Assembly (NCBI GenBank): GCA_018340805.1
Contig: JACMZG010001908.1
Location: forward strand, 50,809,998 to 50,873,997
Length of the DNA stretch: 64,000 bases
Source of the DNA: Microvelia longipes
Taxonomy: Eukaryota > Arthropoda > Insecta > Hemiptera > Veliidae
Direction of reading: 5' to 3'
The notes beneath the pieces were generated by a model that did not search any database, was not told the DNA's origin, and saw only the letters and a list, made by a program, of their open reading frames with translations. The position numbers and the translations under genes were made by a program. Positions 9,632-21,719 of the stretch are shown in pieces. The stretch's first letter is position 1; each line of letters begins with the position of its first letter.

Positions 9632-11570
9632 CATGACTTTTGGTAGAGAATATGATGCCGACTTTTATGTTCAAAACATTCTCTGTAAAATTATTAAATA
9701 TTAATAGTTATCAATTGGTTCCCAGTTCAATTGATTAGTAGTTAACAGGTTTCATAACAACTGAACACTTTATGTTTACAAGGATGCAGTAAAACAGACT
9801 AAGTAAGATTTATAAACAACAATCATTTGGTTTGTAAGTATACTAAGGGGGACATTTTGGCGTCTTACAGAGATAAAATAAAAACAATATTATATAAGAG
9901 AAAAAACAATTTACTGGAGTGCACGTTTCACGCGTATAGACACATCTGACTCTACGTGGTAACGAATTCATCTTGTCGACATAACACCGACACCTTGTCT
10001 ATAACATATTCAAACCAACGCACGGCACCAGACAGCCCCCCCTCCCTTCAGGAAATTTCATCAGAAAAATGAAACACAACATGAATATTTTCATTATATA
10101 TCTTACATTATATAATTTGATGTTACTGAGTTTAGCTCGTGAATAATTGAAACAATGTCACGCACAATTATATTGCGTCTATATAAAATAAAATTGTAGG
10201 AATATAAAAATATAAAATTGTGTTGCGTAAATACTATAAAAGTAGTTTACCTAATAAGTAAGAACAACACATGTCCCACAGTAAAGGATACCTTATCCTC
10301 TCTTAATGCCTCAGGACAGATACTATTATTATTATTTCAATAAAAGCTCCCAAGCTTCCTCAGCGTGTCCCAAATTTTAAAGAGGGTAAGAGTTATTATT
10401 TAAAGAATGTTATTATTTCCCTGAGCAGTAACTTCGTTCCTAAGGCGAAACCTAATTGCCAATGCATTAACTGCCGAGGCGAAACTGAAGATGCATACTA
10501 GATTTGTTTTCAGACGTTAACGTAGATAATCGATATATTCTTATTTTTATGCGTTTTATTTTATTTTGTTTTTAAATGTTTTGACTTCTCACATAAATTT
10601 TGAGGGCACTGTCCATTTTAATTTAGGAGCTTTGGAAGCTCTAACCCTAAATATTAAAAAAAACTTTTACTCTGTATGAAGAAAAAGTTAATTTTTAGTA
10701 CCAAGGGAGTAAAAAGTACCTTTGTCTCCCTTAGGAGTAAATGTACTTATTTACATCTTAAAAAAACTAGTAATCAAACTTCACATTATATACCGTCTAG
10801 AGGTAAAGGATTTAATAGATAGTTTATATACCTTCTCGATGTTAGCTCTGGAACTGAATCAAATACGCACCTAAAACATGAAATATTTATTTTATTAATT
10901 TAAGATTATTCTACTACAACTAATCTGCTGCCAACTATAGATTAGATTTGACAGTAAATAGGAAAAGTGATTCAATAGAAAATCAATTAAATATTTTTCA
11001 AAACGGATCATAAATAATGAAGAATAGATCTGGTATAAGCTTTCGAGCTTATTTAATCGAACATCTACAATATTCTATTTGAATATCATTTCACTTTATT
11101 TGAGAAATTTTACTATTCAATTTAAAGTTATTGATTCTATTCATAAATCATTTAATCCCACAATCGTAGTGTCTATCTCAGTAAAAAATAAATAATATAT
11201 TAGAGGAAAATAAATAAATAGATATAAAGAATCATAAAATTATGTAAAATGGATAAAAAATTTAAGTGTTTATATAAAATTCAATCATCAACCGGAATAA
11301 GTTTATCCGGGGTTTTAATTATTTTTTTAAACTATTTAATCTTGAAACTATAAGGTTACAGATTAATACTGGCTTACTCGACACAGATTAAAAATGTAAA
11401 TTCAATAATGAAATCTGAATGCATAAATTGCATAATTAAATAGATTCAACATGTAACATTAAGTCAACACGTAATGTAAACAAACAAACAGATGAGGAAC
11501 TTGCATTTGTGCAACATTACTCCTTTAAACACCTATCATATATAACCTACGTAAAGGTTGTTGAGTAAAT
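9632..11570. other. A+T-rich DNA, nothing recognised
   Basis: Almost 2 kb without a gene, RNA or repeat structure that I could support. Confidence 0.5.
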
Positions 11571-11664
11571 TGTAACGACTGCATAGAGATATTATCACTA
11601 GAGTGATATTATTATAATAAAGTGAGTGATTTTATTAAATTATTATTATTATTATTATATATCT

Positions 11665-11945
11665 GACTGAATAGAGATATTATCACTATTGGTTGAATTT
11701 AGAAACATCGAAAAAGTAACCTGACTTTCACCTTATAGACTTTCAAGAAATTCAAAAAAAACAGTAAAACACAAGTAATTTTTGGGAAGCCAAAAACAAT
11801 TGATTTTTTGTAACCTTCACTTACTTTTAAAGGAGGTTTAAATGAGGTTACACAGAGCCCCTGTAAGTCCCAAGGAGATATTTCAGGCCTCTTAATTTAT
11901 TAAGATACCATATGCCCACTCTAGTATATATCTCTATGAACAACT
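11665..11945 (+). repeat. Left copy of a ~300-bp inverted repeat pair
   Basis: Runs from ATAGAGATATTATCACTA through GAAACATCGAAAAAGTAACC and the GAGGTTACACAGAGCCCCTG block to about CTCTAGTATATATCTC. All of this recurs in reverse complement at 13620-13955, with indels and substitutions. The strongest match is AGGAGGTTTAAATGAGGTTA. An extra ATAGAGATATTATCACTA at 11584 shows a partial tandem duplication of the outer end. Confidence 0.8.
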
Positions 11946-12054
11946 GCTCAACCAGGGAAATGACTGCAGCTGCTTAATTAAATTTAATATTTTATATTTA
12001 TCATGAGAAAAACAACAAGCTTATTTTATATCTTAATATCTCAAGTTGTTTTTA

Positions 12055-12460
12055 AAAAACCATCCGTGGACGATACGGCTACTTAAGTGACGTAGACGAT
12101 AAGACCACGACCAAACATCCATCCGTAGACGATACTTAAGTGACCAAACATCCATCCGTAGACGATAAGACCACTTTAAGTGACCAAACATCCATCCGTA
12201 GACGAAAGACCACTTTAAGTGACAAACATCCATCCGTAGACGATAAGACCACTTTAAGTGACCAAACATCCATCCGTAGACGATAAGACCACTTTAAGTG
12301 ACCAAAAAGCCATTCGTAGACGATAAGACCACTTTAAGTGACCAAAAAACCATCCATAGACAATACGACCTCTCTAAGTGACCAAAAACATCGGTAGACG
12401 ATACGACCACTCTAAGTGACCAAAAACCATCCGTAGACGATAAGACCACTCTAAGTAACT
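12055..12460. repeat. 40-bp minisatellite
   Basis: About ten units of GTAGACGATAAGACCACTTT then AAGTGACCAAACATCCATCC, several shortened by small deletions. It lies between the arms of the inverted pair at 11665-11945 and 13620-13955. The minus-strand frame of WSYRLRMDV repeats is a by-product. Confidence 0.9.
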
Positions 12461-13619
12461 CTATTTGTTAAATGGACAAAAAATGCACAAACAAATTAAT
12501 ATTTTTTCGAATATTATATTATTATATTATATTTTTAATATTGAAAACATATTTGCTGATTTAGCAAAAATTAACAATTTTGTGGTGTTAGAGAGCCATA
12601 ACTTTGGTGGTAGTCATCCGATTTTGACGATTAAGCACTTGTTTTATAAAACATTTTATCGGCTTTAAAAATGTTCTTTTTATGTTTTGCACATAAAACA
12701 CAGGGAATTTAAATTAAATAGCTCAAAATATTAGTCTAAAACTATCTGAGCCAGCAACAAATGTTGCTGAAATCTTTTAGGCTGAAAACACGTCGATCTG
12801 TCATGAAATTATAGGTCTTTTTAATTCTTATAATGTTCGTTAATTCAAGAAACCATGTTAGACTTCGTCCACAAACTGAGCAGTTCTTTCTCACATGGGA
12901 CTTTATTTTTTCAACCAAGTTACATTGGATTGAGTTCAGTAATTTGACCTGAATCGTGTTCAAATTACAAAGTACTCGCACAAGCATCCATCCTTACGCA
13001 CTAACATAACGTCCGTATTAACAATGTAATGTCTAAAAAATAAAAAACTTTGTTAAGGTACTTGTACAGGGATTGTCAAAAAACTTTGCTTTTAAACGTA
13101 TTTTTTTAAAAAGTTTTAAACGGTACCGAGATTTTAACCCGGTTGATGAACAACTTTTTGTTTTAGTGTAATATCTTATACCATTAAAATTAAAATAATA
13201 TTTTTCTTAAAAATTCTTAAACTTAAAAAAAGTAATAATAAAATACACAGAAACAGAAAGAACAACGATTTACTTAAAAACCTAACAAAAGTTAGTGTAA
13301 ATGCATATTTAGAAAACTTAGAAAACCCTTAGGAAACTCTTTTGTATTTGTTATACATGGCTTTTCAGGATTGATATTCAACAAACGTATCACATACTAA
13401 ACCCGCCCTACATTTTATTATTAATAAAATCGTGAACGAAATTTAAAATTCAGGGATAAGGAATGAATTGGGGTGTAGTATCTAAATTTTCAGGACGAGC
13501 ATAATGTTAGCGGTTTAGAAGGATTGAAATATTAAATGGGGTTTAGGTTTATTAAGAGAGTCTAGAAAAAGTTTGATGTCAGTTAGTCTAGATTAGTCTA
13601 GAACTTTCTTATAACCCAA
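12461..13619. other. Spacer between the inverted repeats, nothing recognised
   Basis: The frames at 12465-12668 (+) and 12742-12987 (-) have no recognisable domain and ordinary composition for random A+T-rich DNA, so I do not call genes. Confidence 0.5.
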
Positions 13620-13955
13620 TGTAAACTTGCATATAGATATATACTAGAGAGGACATAGCCTATCTAAACAAATTGAGAGGCCTAAAACATCTTTTTGAGG
13701 CTCTCAGGGGCTCTGTGTAACCTCATTTAAACCTCCTTCAAGAGTGAGTTGAGGTTACAATTAATAAATTTATTTCGGTTTCCCGCACATTGTTTGAGTT
13801 TTGATTTGTACTTTCAATGTTTTACCATGATATAAGTTATTGTAATTTTGTACTGATTATTTGATTATATTTATAATTGAAGGTGGTCAGGCTACTTCTA
13901 CGATGTTTCAAAATGTAACCTATAGGGCCTCTCAAGTAATAATATCTCTATGTAA
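13620..13955 (-). repeat. Right copy of the ~300-bp inverted repeat pair
   Basis: Reverse complement of 11665-11945. The arms face each other across 1.7 kb. This could be one fold-back element with a filled centre or two independent insertions of one family in opposite orientation. Confidence 0.8.
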
Positions 13956-14129
13956 ACTTGTATTTAAAAAAAGTTGACAATAGTCAAATTATCTTGAGGG
14001 CTATTGAATGAATTAAAAAACATTTAAACACCTATTGGTAAAACCCATAGTCATAACCCATAACATAGGAACACGCCCACATCCTCGCATGACCTAGTAA
14101 GTTGTGACGTCGTCTGGAGACCTGAAAGC

Positions 14130-14228
14130 TCTACATTATAGTGTAGGATAGTATGGAGTCCTAGTTACACCGGGTCAGGAGACGTCATACCTCCGTATTC
14201 TGAAAGTCACATTAGTTTGAGTTCACTA

Positions 14229-14270
<42 letters not shown>

Positions 14271-14439
14271 TATATATATATATATATATTGCAAACACAA
14301 TACATTATCCTATATATCTACGGTATAAATGAGAAAAGGTAAAAGAGCCCTGAACACCAACTGGAGTCCTAGTTACATGGGGTCTTCAGGAGACGTCATA
14401 CCTCCGTATTCTGAAAGTCACATTAGTTTGAGTTCACTA

Positions 14440-14516
<77 letters not shown>

Positions 14517-14591
14517 ATATATATATTGCAAACACAATACATTATCCTATATATGTACGATATAAATGAGAAAAGTAAAAGAGCCCTGAAC
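14130..14591. repeat. Tandem duplication of a ~235-bp unit with internal (TA)n
   Basis: Each unit begins GGAGTCCTAGTTACA, continues GGAGACGTCATACCTCCGTA and AGTTTGAGTTCACTA, holds a (TA)n tract (14231-14290 and 14441-14526), and ends GCAAACACAATACATTATCC followed by the R1-like terminal hairpin around TACGGTATAAATGAG. The two TA tracts differ in length while the flanks hardly differ, so expansion came after the duplication. Confidence 0.9.
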
Positions 14592-14689
14592 GGAAAGATA
14601 TGGTGCTATGTCAAATTTAATTTATGTATGTAATTAAAGTATGTACACACCTTTAGATTTGGAAGAGAAAAAGCAAGAACTAACAAATT

Positions 14690-14691
<2 letters not shown>

Positions 14692-14759
<68 letters not shown>
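14692..14759. repeat. (TA)n microsatellite
   Basis: About 68 bp of pure TA repeat, the third TA tract within 550 bp. Confidence 0.95.
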
Positions 14760-14761
<2 letters not shown>

Positions 14762-15324
14762 TGCGATTATATAAAGTGAATTTCTCAAGATAGTAATTGT
14801 ATTATAAAATAATTTTAAATAATAATGTGAAATCAAAAGTTTTAATTTGAAGGAAAAGTAAAAACAAAATCAATAAAACATAAACTAATTGTTTTACAGT
14901 ACACATAAAAAAATGCTCTATTTAAGCAAACATGCGTAAATATTAAAAAAAACATGCTTATTATGCTTGCGTGAGTAAATATAATTATATTACTTTCAAT
15001 GAAATGCTATTTATTAAGGAAAATGGATTGTAAAATTAAACTTGGTTAATATTTTATCTAACTGAGAGCTAAAGTCAACAAATAATTATTTTAATAAATT
15101 ATTCCTTAATAGGTTTTTACTCTAAATGAAAGGTAGAGGAAATCAATTTAGATTATTTAGCAGTGGAATGAATCTTTGATAACTTTGTCGTTTATTTTAA
15201 TTACGATTCAATTATATCGGTGAGAAGTTGTTAATTTGTTACTTCTTGCTTTTTCTCTTCCAAGATGAAGGTGTGTACATACATTTATTAAATTTGACAT
15301 ACATGACATTTGACATTGGCTTTC
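14760..15324. other. A+T-rich DNA, nothing recognised
   Basis: No gene, RNA or repeat structure recognised. Confidence 0.5.
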
Positions 15325-15760
15325 TTTCCTCATTTATACTGTAGATATATAGAAAAAAGTATTGCGTTTGAAAAAACCGAAATCGGGTTGTCACCTGAAT
15401 TATCCGTTTCAGGTGTTTTAAGGCATCCTTACTGGTTCTCACAACGTTGTCTGTTTGTGTGTGTGACTGTTATCATCGTAGCTCCCAGTGTATTAATGCT
15501 AGAGATTTGAAACTTTGTACTAAAGCCAGTCTATAGATGCAGTTGTGCTTTCCGGGAAATATTTTTAACGTCTTTTACCCGCAATAATGATTAAGCGAAA
15601 ACTTGAAAAATATCATAAAACGCGGGAAAATGTTGCGATCCAATTAAGGTTTAAATTTTTGAATATACATTTATTAACCTCGGAAACTTTAAAATGTCAA
15701 TATGTTAAAATGGCGACCAATAAAAAAATGAAATTATGTAGATCGACTAACCACCTAAAG
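15325..15760 (+). mobile_element. R1 dispersed element, 3'-truncated copy
   Basis: Follows the R1 order: AAAGTATTGCGTTTG, ATTATCCGTTTCAGGTGTTT, ATCATCGTAGCTCCCAGTGT, GAAACTTTGTAC, CCGCAATAATGA, AAACGCGGGAAAATG. The 3' hairpin end seen in other copies is missing. No protein frame is conserved between copies, so R1 is likely non-autonomous. Confidence 0.75.
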
Positions 15761-15879
15761 ATGTACATTTGTGTCTAATGTCAACTCAAACGGTCAATTT
15801 TAGGATTTTTGATGACTCAGCAAAATAAATCGCTCTGAAAAAAATCATCTTCCGAGCAGTACAACTAGATCTAATGTCT

Positions 15880-16020
15880 AAAACTTTGTGCCAAGTTTTA
15901 ACTCTCTAGCCTAAACACAGCAGGGGTTAAACGTGACTTAGACACACGCACACACAAGCAAACAACGCGATGAAAACCACTCAGATCGTCATGAAAACGC
16001 CTTATACAGATAATTAATGT
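15880..16020 (-). mobile_element. R1 fragment in inverted orientation
   Basis: Reverse complement of the central R1 part: AGTTTTAACTCTCTAGCC, ACACACGCACACACAAGC, GATGAAAACCACTCAGATC. It forms an inverted pair with the copy at 15325-15760, about 120 bp away. Confidence 0.65.
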
Positions 16021-16189
16021 TATTTTTTTAGGTCTTAGTTCAATAACTAGTAAGAGATGTTCATGGATAGGAAATTCATCCTATTCTACTGACAGGAATT
16101 TACGTTTTATATGGCAGGTTTGGAGAACTGTTGCACGTTGTGGTACTACTATTATTATTATTCTTTATTATTAATATTTTATTTTTGTT

Positions 16190-16265
16190 TTTTTGGTGGA
16201 CACAATACTTTTCTTTATACCTACGGTAGTAAGAAAGGAAAAGTAATAAAAACGACGAAAAATAT
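16190..16265. repeat. R1-type terminal hairpin
   Basis: ACAATACTTTTCTTTATACC then TACGGTAGTAAGAAAGGAAA, an imperfect palindrome that is the 5' terminus of R1 elsewhere. Similar isolated ends are at 14294-14350, 14527-14580 and 49807-49866. Confidence 0.6.
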
Positions 16266-16269
16266 AGGA

Positions 16270-16930
16270 CCCCAGGCATATTAATAAAAATGAATGTTAA
16301 ATCATATAAGTTGTATATTTTTGTAATAGGCGGCAGTAATGTAAAGAAAATAAACTAAATTTGACTCTAATAGAGTTCTTGATTTTTTTAAATTATTAAA
16401 AAAATAATAATAATTTACGAGATGCAATAAAAGAGTGTGTAGGTGTATAAAACAAATTTTAATTTATTACATTTAAATTATAACAATAAAATTTGCAAGT
16501 TATTTTGTCGAATAATTTAACTGTTGTTTAAAAAGTAAATACACGGTTAGTCATAAAATGAAACAAAATTATTAGCATCGTAAAACACCAAGACGATAAT
16601 TATACGTACTATTTTATTTATTTAAAGAAACAAAATGTAATAAAACAAAGAATGGAGTAAAAAGAGTCATAAATAAAAATACAATTCTTTGTGAAACAAG
16701 AATAATGAAACCTTAATACATAATTATCATGTTAAACATTGATATAAAATGTTGGTTGTTGCATTAAGACATTTTTAATAGGAGAGTAGTTAAGAAATAC
16801 GATAGTAATTGTGTAGTATCAGGAGAGTGCCACGGGAATTTCACTTAGCACTTGTTTCTCTTTTCTGAGATATTCTGTCACTTACAACGCTTATTGTAGT
16901 ATTACTTTGAACTAGCTACCCTAATCCTAA
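16270..16930. other. A+T-rich DNA, nothing recognised
   Basis: No gene, RNA or repeat structure recognised. Confidence 0.5.
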
Positions 16931-16931
16931 G

Positions 16932-17750
16932 GTAGCTTCGGTAGCTCAGTGGTAGAGCGCTCGCCTTTTGACCTGGAGGTTCGAGGGTTCATATCTAGCC
17001 GGGGGAGGAGAGGACCTTAAGGTTATCCCTTGCACCGCACACTCAGGAGGACTTGAATTCAAGGCCAACCCAGCCAGGGTTAAACGTGGTTTCCTTGGCT
17101 GCTAATACGCGAATTTGGGGTTGGATCTCGTTACATCTGAGACAAGTCTGAATCTACAGACATATCTGGAGACAAATGTGTCTCTAGCTCACGAAAAAAT
17201 AATGTTCTGCGGGCTGTGGGAGATGATGAAGGTCGGACAGATATACTGAGCCTACGAATACTAAGTCAGTAAATTAACGTAAGTGACTAGTAACAAAGAG
17301 CTCGGTACTTGAAGACAGACGTCTCGTAATAGCACAGCGGTACTAAAGAAAGAGTATGTGCACGCTGATATCTGGGTGCTAGAGTTCTCTGTTGGGCGGA
17401 AATGTACTTGGCAGCGTTGAACCTTGCTAAAGTCTGGTGATGCTAGAGATGAGATGAAATGAGATGATGAGATTTGGACGGGGCCAGATAAGACTAATGG
17501 GATCAGAGGGTGCTAGTAAGACTAGATAACCAATTCACACAGTGAACTAGTAGTCGGCGCTAGCCAGAGCGGTGAGCATAGCCAGAGGCTAGCTGGTCTA
17601 GATGAACTAAGCAACTAACTAACTAGTAAACCAGTCATTCCACCATGTCCGGAGAGTGTGCTTCCTTGATGATTGGATAACTCTGATGGATGATGGATAA
17701 CTCTGGGGTTAGTTGAGTGAGATTTGTGTGAGTGGAAATCGCTAAAATGA
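16932..17750 (+). mobile_element. tRNA-derived SINE (family B)
   Basis: The head at 16932-17004 is strongly tRNA-like: GTAGCTCAGTGGTAGAGCGC is a near-consensus D arm with box A, CTTCGG can pair with CCGGGG as acceptor stem with wobbles, and GAGGGTTCATATCT is a decayed T arm with box B. The body contains CAGCCAGGG, then GTTAAACGTGGTTT and CCTTGGCTG, which pair as a stem. GTGGTTTCC words of this kind occur in insect SINE and LINE tails. It ends in a long degenerate TAG-rich tract (next entry), which may be an expanded tail. No target-site duplication could be found, so the 3' boundary is uncertain. Confidence 0.75.
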
Positions 17751-17774
17751 CCCTACGGCTTTAAGCGTAAAAAA

Positions 17775-18205
17775 TAGTATCGTTAATTGTAGTATCAAAA
17801 GTATTTATAGTAGGAGAAGTAGTATTAGCAGTAATAGTAATAGTATCAGTAATTGTAGTAGCAGCAGAATTTAAATAGTTTAAGTAGCAGTAGTAGAAAT
17901 AGTAGCAGCATCAACAATAGTATAGTTAGTTGAAGTTGCAGCGGTAATTATAAGAGTAGTATTAGCAGCAATAGTCGTAGTAATAATATCAGTAATTATA
18001 GTAGTAGCAAAATTTAAAAAGGTAAAGTAGCAGTAGTAGAAATAGTAGCAGCATCAACAATAGTATAGTTAGTTGAAGTTTCAGCAGTAATTATAGGAGT
18101 AGTATTAGCAGCAATAGTAGTAGTAATAGTATTTGCAGTTGTAGTAGCAGTAGAGTATAAATAGTAAGAGAACCAGAAGTAGAAGTAGTAATAGTAGAGG
18201 CATTA
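17775..18205. repeat. Degenerate TAG/CAG trinucleotide array
   Basis: Over 400 bp of AGTAGTAGAAATAGTAGCAG-type sequence, with a nested ~120-bp duplication (GCATCAACAATAGTATAGTT at about 17907 and 18049). It follows the family-B SINE and may be its expanded tail. Confidence 0.85.
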
Positions 18206-19264
18206 GTGAGTAGAAGATGAATAACCACATATTCAAAAGAGCAGCACTTCTCAGAGCCTATTACCTAATTATATTATAGCAGAGGAACTACATGTCAAAC
18301 TACACAAGTCAAACAGTCATCGGTCATATGGCGACAAAGACGTACACCACTAAAATAGCTAGATAGGCAGTTTCGTGAATTATAAAACATGAATACATCT
18401 TAAATTATATGAGAACATTTTCATAAGTCAGTTAGCAATATGCGAGACTGAATAACTAAGACATAATGAAATATGACATTATTTTTTTAAATAGTAGGAA
18501 GAAATATTTTTACTGTAAAGCGAGACAGTAGCGTACCTTTGAGTTTAAGCATTACTTAGCAAAAAGCTAACAATATAAGTACTTATAAACATCACAAGTA
18601 TATTGATACAATACTGAACAATGAAAAACGATAAAGTAAAAAAGAAGAAGGACTGACAAAACCCACAAAACAACCTTTTAAGAGACTTTATCGATTCTAA
18701 TGTAAGTCAACAGCAAGCTCTATAAGGACACAGATTCTAACAACAAAACATAAAAAATGAAATAGGAGACGTCTACATATGACTTTGATTTATAAGTGAT
18801 GTAACATTTTCAATTGAAAATACAAGCTATATAGTTCTTCAATTTTGAGAGAACTATATGAGTTTTTAACTTAACTGTGTATGGGATTAATAAAGAGAGA
18901 AGAGAGAGATAAAAACAATAATATGGACAAAGGATGTGGACACAATAAAAGGGAGAGAATATACCCATTAAAAATGAAATAGATCAAATCACATATTAAA
19001 GCATCTGTGGAAGCTTGGGGATTCTTCAAGAAAACAATAAGCTCTGCTACAATATATGGACTTGAAAAGAAAACATAAATGAATGTAAACAGCCAATAAA
19101 ACAGTCTAAAAGGTAAAAATGTTATATTTAGAGTAAGATTTTCATGATTTAACAAAAAAGGGAATAATAAAGAATAAAGTTATTGTTTAAAAATGAGTTT
19201 TCAACAATTAAGAATTTTCAGGCAAACTTTGGAAAGAGCAACTGAGAAACTTTATTTCTTTACT
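18206..19264. other. A+T-rich DNA, nothing recognised
   Basis: The 94-residue hydrophobic minus-strand frame at 18871-19155 has no recognisable domain and matches what T-rich DNA yields by chance. Confidence 0.5.
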
Positions 19265-19267
19265 ATA

Positions 19268-19440
19268 AAGATTTAGGTCTTCCGGTGGTGACTGCGTCAA
19301 TGTAGATGAAGAATCCGACGTTTCGCTTCCTCTGTGGGAGGCATCTTCAGGGATGTAAGACATCATGGATTCTTTATCAACATTGACGCAGTTACCATTG
19401 GAAGACCTAAATCTTCATGACAATAACCGCGGAAGCTTAC
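19268..19440 (-). mobile_element. Fold-back pair of a retroelement terminal sequence
   Basis: 46-bp arms (19268-19313 and 19368-19413) flank a 54-base loop that holds, on the minus strand, CCCTGAAGATGCCTCCCACA then GAGGAAGCGAAACGTCGG. The same sequence recurs at 62311-62607. Terminal sequences with CTGAAGATG...GAAACG and inverted arrangement are typical of Penelope-like and related retroelements; the family is an inference. Confidence 0.65.
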
Positions 19441-20544
19441 GAAGTTTATTATTCTTTATGATGGAAAGAGAAACTGCTTCAAAAATAATAAAGATAACAT
19501 AGTAAAGATGCTTAGTTGAGAACCAAGCAGAACTTTTGAAACATTGTGTGGAGGAGATAGTTTCGGACGCCGGTGCTATGGGACTTTGAAGTAAGACCGT
19601 AGAGATCTGGTAATGCATGGTAAATGTCTAAATAACAGCATTATCTACAATAGAGGTAGAGCGGGGCAGATTAAGTGTTGAGACTACATTAACTAGTCTC
19701 CTAAGACTATGCAGAAGGTAACTAAGAAGAGAGATTAAAGTAGTTAATAATTTTAAGTCAACAAAATCGCAGTAATAGTTTCAGTCGAGTCTGTTGGTTA
19801 AGGCAGAACTGTTAATGTTGGAAAAAATTATGCTGAATGGTTAATATACGAGCTATCGTATAGGTGTAAGGTGATCCTATAATTTTATCTTTGATTAACT
19901 GGCCGCTGGCTTCGGCGCACACCAGTAATTAGTGTCTTTACATCCATAGTGCTAGTACAAAACGCCTTAGAGATATAGATGCAACATGTAGTTGAACACG
20001 TGGTTATCTTCACTCTTATTTTGTATCGCCACATTACTATAACTATTATTATATTATGAATTATTTAGGCACTTAGATGGTATCCGTTAAATGTTTAAAA
20101 AAATAAAAAATGAGTTTTAACCACAATATTAAAAAACGCAACTGTAGAATTAAAAATAATAAATCAGAATATTATTTATTTATTATATTATTTATTACTC
20201 AGGGCACTCCGCCTTTAAAGTGGAAGATTTTCCGATAGCCACAGTTATATCACAACAACCAAATGATCACCATATGATTAATGTTCATATTTTATATTAA
20301 TATGATGTTTATGCCTCTTCTCTAGTTTATGTGACCCTATTTTTCTTTGAATCAATTTACTAATTAATTTATTAGAAGCGAATTATAAATAGTAAGGAAG
20401 GGATCATCTAATCTAAAGAAGTGGCATGTTTTATACATATATAAGATATTAATTATTTAATGTTGTGTATTATTTGTATTATTGTAAAAGTTGGAAATAA
20501 AAAAATTAAAAAAAAAAAGAATATTAGTATTCGTACAAAATTCT
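19441..20544. other. A+T-rich DNA, nothing recognised
   Basis: No gene recognised. The frame at 19415-19618 (-) overlaps the fold-back end and is not supported. Confidence 0.5.
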
Positions 20545-20690
20545 ATGCCTGGATAAAAAATAGCTTCGCTTATGCAGAGGCCTTGCCTTTAGATATGTCC
20601 TATATGTTCCTTTATACCAATATAGTACCAAATATCCGTCAAATTTCGTTTTGAGTTAGTTAATGTTATTTTGCTTATATAATAGGAAAG
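20545..20690 (+). repeat. Possible 3' tail of an RTE-like or Helitron-like repeat
   Basis: Contains ATATAGTACCAAATATCCGT then CAAATTTCGTTTTGAG, similar in style to the ACCAAATTTCATCAAAATCG-type tails common in insect genomes. Similar words lie at 32110 and 36360. Family-level assignment needs a library search. Confidence 0.35.
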
Positions 20691-20699
20691 AGAGGGATT

Positions 20700-21182
20700 G
20701 TGTCGAAAAAAAGGAATGCCCACAACATTTCATCAAATTTCTAAATTGTAGAACCTAAAAACTCAGTGTAATTTTGAATTTTTTTAATATTATTAAAAAT
20801 ACCTTTTTTGCCAAATATGATTTTCAGAGCTAGTACAAAGAGCTGGGATACCAACAGGAGTACAGTAGTAAATCACACTATGGGTTTCGGGAGGAAAGTC
20901 TTGTGAGACAGTTTTATTTATGAATTTGTAGATGTTATTCTTAAAACATTAATTAAATAATTTAAAATAAATTACAGTAAAAATTAACATTATTACTGTT
21001 TACAAAATTTACAATGAAACGATGTATCAACTTAATTTCTGGTTTATTTTTACAAGACCAATTTTAACCTTATTTAAATACTAAATAAGCTAAAAATAAT
21101 TTGAAACGCGATAGACTCAATTCTACTTAGACTAACTCTATTGTATTTGATGTCTTTCTCATAGCTGTTTACTTTTATTATC
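20700..21182. other. A+T-rich DNA, nothing recognised
   Basis: No gene, RNA or repeat structure recognised. Confidence 0.5.
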
Positions 21183-21250
21183 TCTGGCCCTGATGATGGC
21201 CTCATGTTAGGTTGGAAAAAGCTTTGAATAAATTATAGTTTTGTGGAGAG
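21183..21250 (+). mobile_element. Retroelement 3' end with CTGATGATGGCC motif
   Basis: CCTGATGATGGCCTCATG, then GGAAAAAGCTTTGAATAAAT. The order CTGATGATG, stem, GAAAGC-like word, AATAAA matches the ends at 5828, 57657, 59895 and 60103, with a decayed 3' stem half. Interpreted as the truncated 3' end of a Penelope-like or CR1-like element. Confidence 0.5.
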
Positions 21251-21329
21251 ACTCTTTTCTTCGATCCATTCATTATGAACAACTCCACTAGTGCTCACTC
21301 AAAATCATACGCATCTAAAATGTTTTTAC

Positions 21330-21445
21330 TTTCCCTTACCTACTACCGAAACTATAACGAAAAGTATTGCGTTCAACCTAAAAATCCAAACCCATTCTAT
21401 GATAATTATCAGTTTTAGGCACTTTTATGACTTCCTGGGTGGCTT
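21330..21445 (+). repeat. R1 5' fragment
   Basis: AAAGTATTGCGTTCAACC followed by AATCC and a TTTTAGGCACTTTTATGACT stretch, matching the 5' part of R1 and especially the fragment at 2180-2275. Confidence 0.6.
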
Positions 21446-21470
21446 TCAACAACATTTTTTACAATAAATA

Positions 21471-21719
21471 TTGTTGAAATCAGAAGGTCGAATGGAATCG
21501 ATACCCACACTGCGTCCCCTCCACTTCCGTTATCCAAAACAACCTCATAAGCGTGATTTTTGGAATGCGAATTCGCTTATTAAAACACAATTATTTTATT
21601 TGGCTTCTCGTCCCATTGATAGCAAGGACAGACTACTTCAACTACAGCGTGACTTTCATAAAAGAAAAAGAGAAAAAAACGACATTTTTTACCATTTAAA
21701 AAGACCTACGACATTATAA
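21471..21719 (+). CDS. Unrecognised 82-residue reading frame
   Basis: The translation is less simple than its neighbours, with a mixed basic and aromatic composition (HFRYPKQPHKRDFWNANS near residue 18-35, and a K/R-rich C-terminal third ending KRPTTL). It begins with TTG, not ATG, and no splice sites, partner exon or known domain can be named. It directly follows an R1 fragment. It could be a decayed exon, a transposon-derived fragment or chance. I list it only because it is the longest frame here that is not explained by repeats. Confidence 0.2.
   Translation: MLKSEGRMESIPTLRPLHFRYPKQPHKRDFWNANSLIKTQLFYLASRPIDSKDRLLQLQRDFHKRKREKNDIFYHLKRPTTL

Noticed and set aside
14329..14836. Frames with long IYIYIY runs
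   Set aside because: They are translations of (TA)n microsatellites. The same holds at 9480, 22045, 33986, 36719 and 56367.
19314..19367. True hammerhead ribozyme
   Set aside because: CUGAAGA and GAAA words are present, but the residue before the cleavage site is C in all three copies (GACGC) and no first stem pairs. Kept only as a resemblance.
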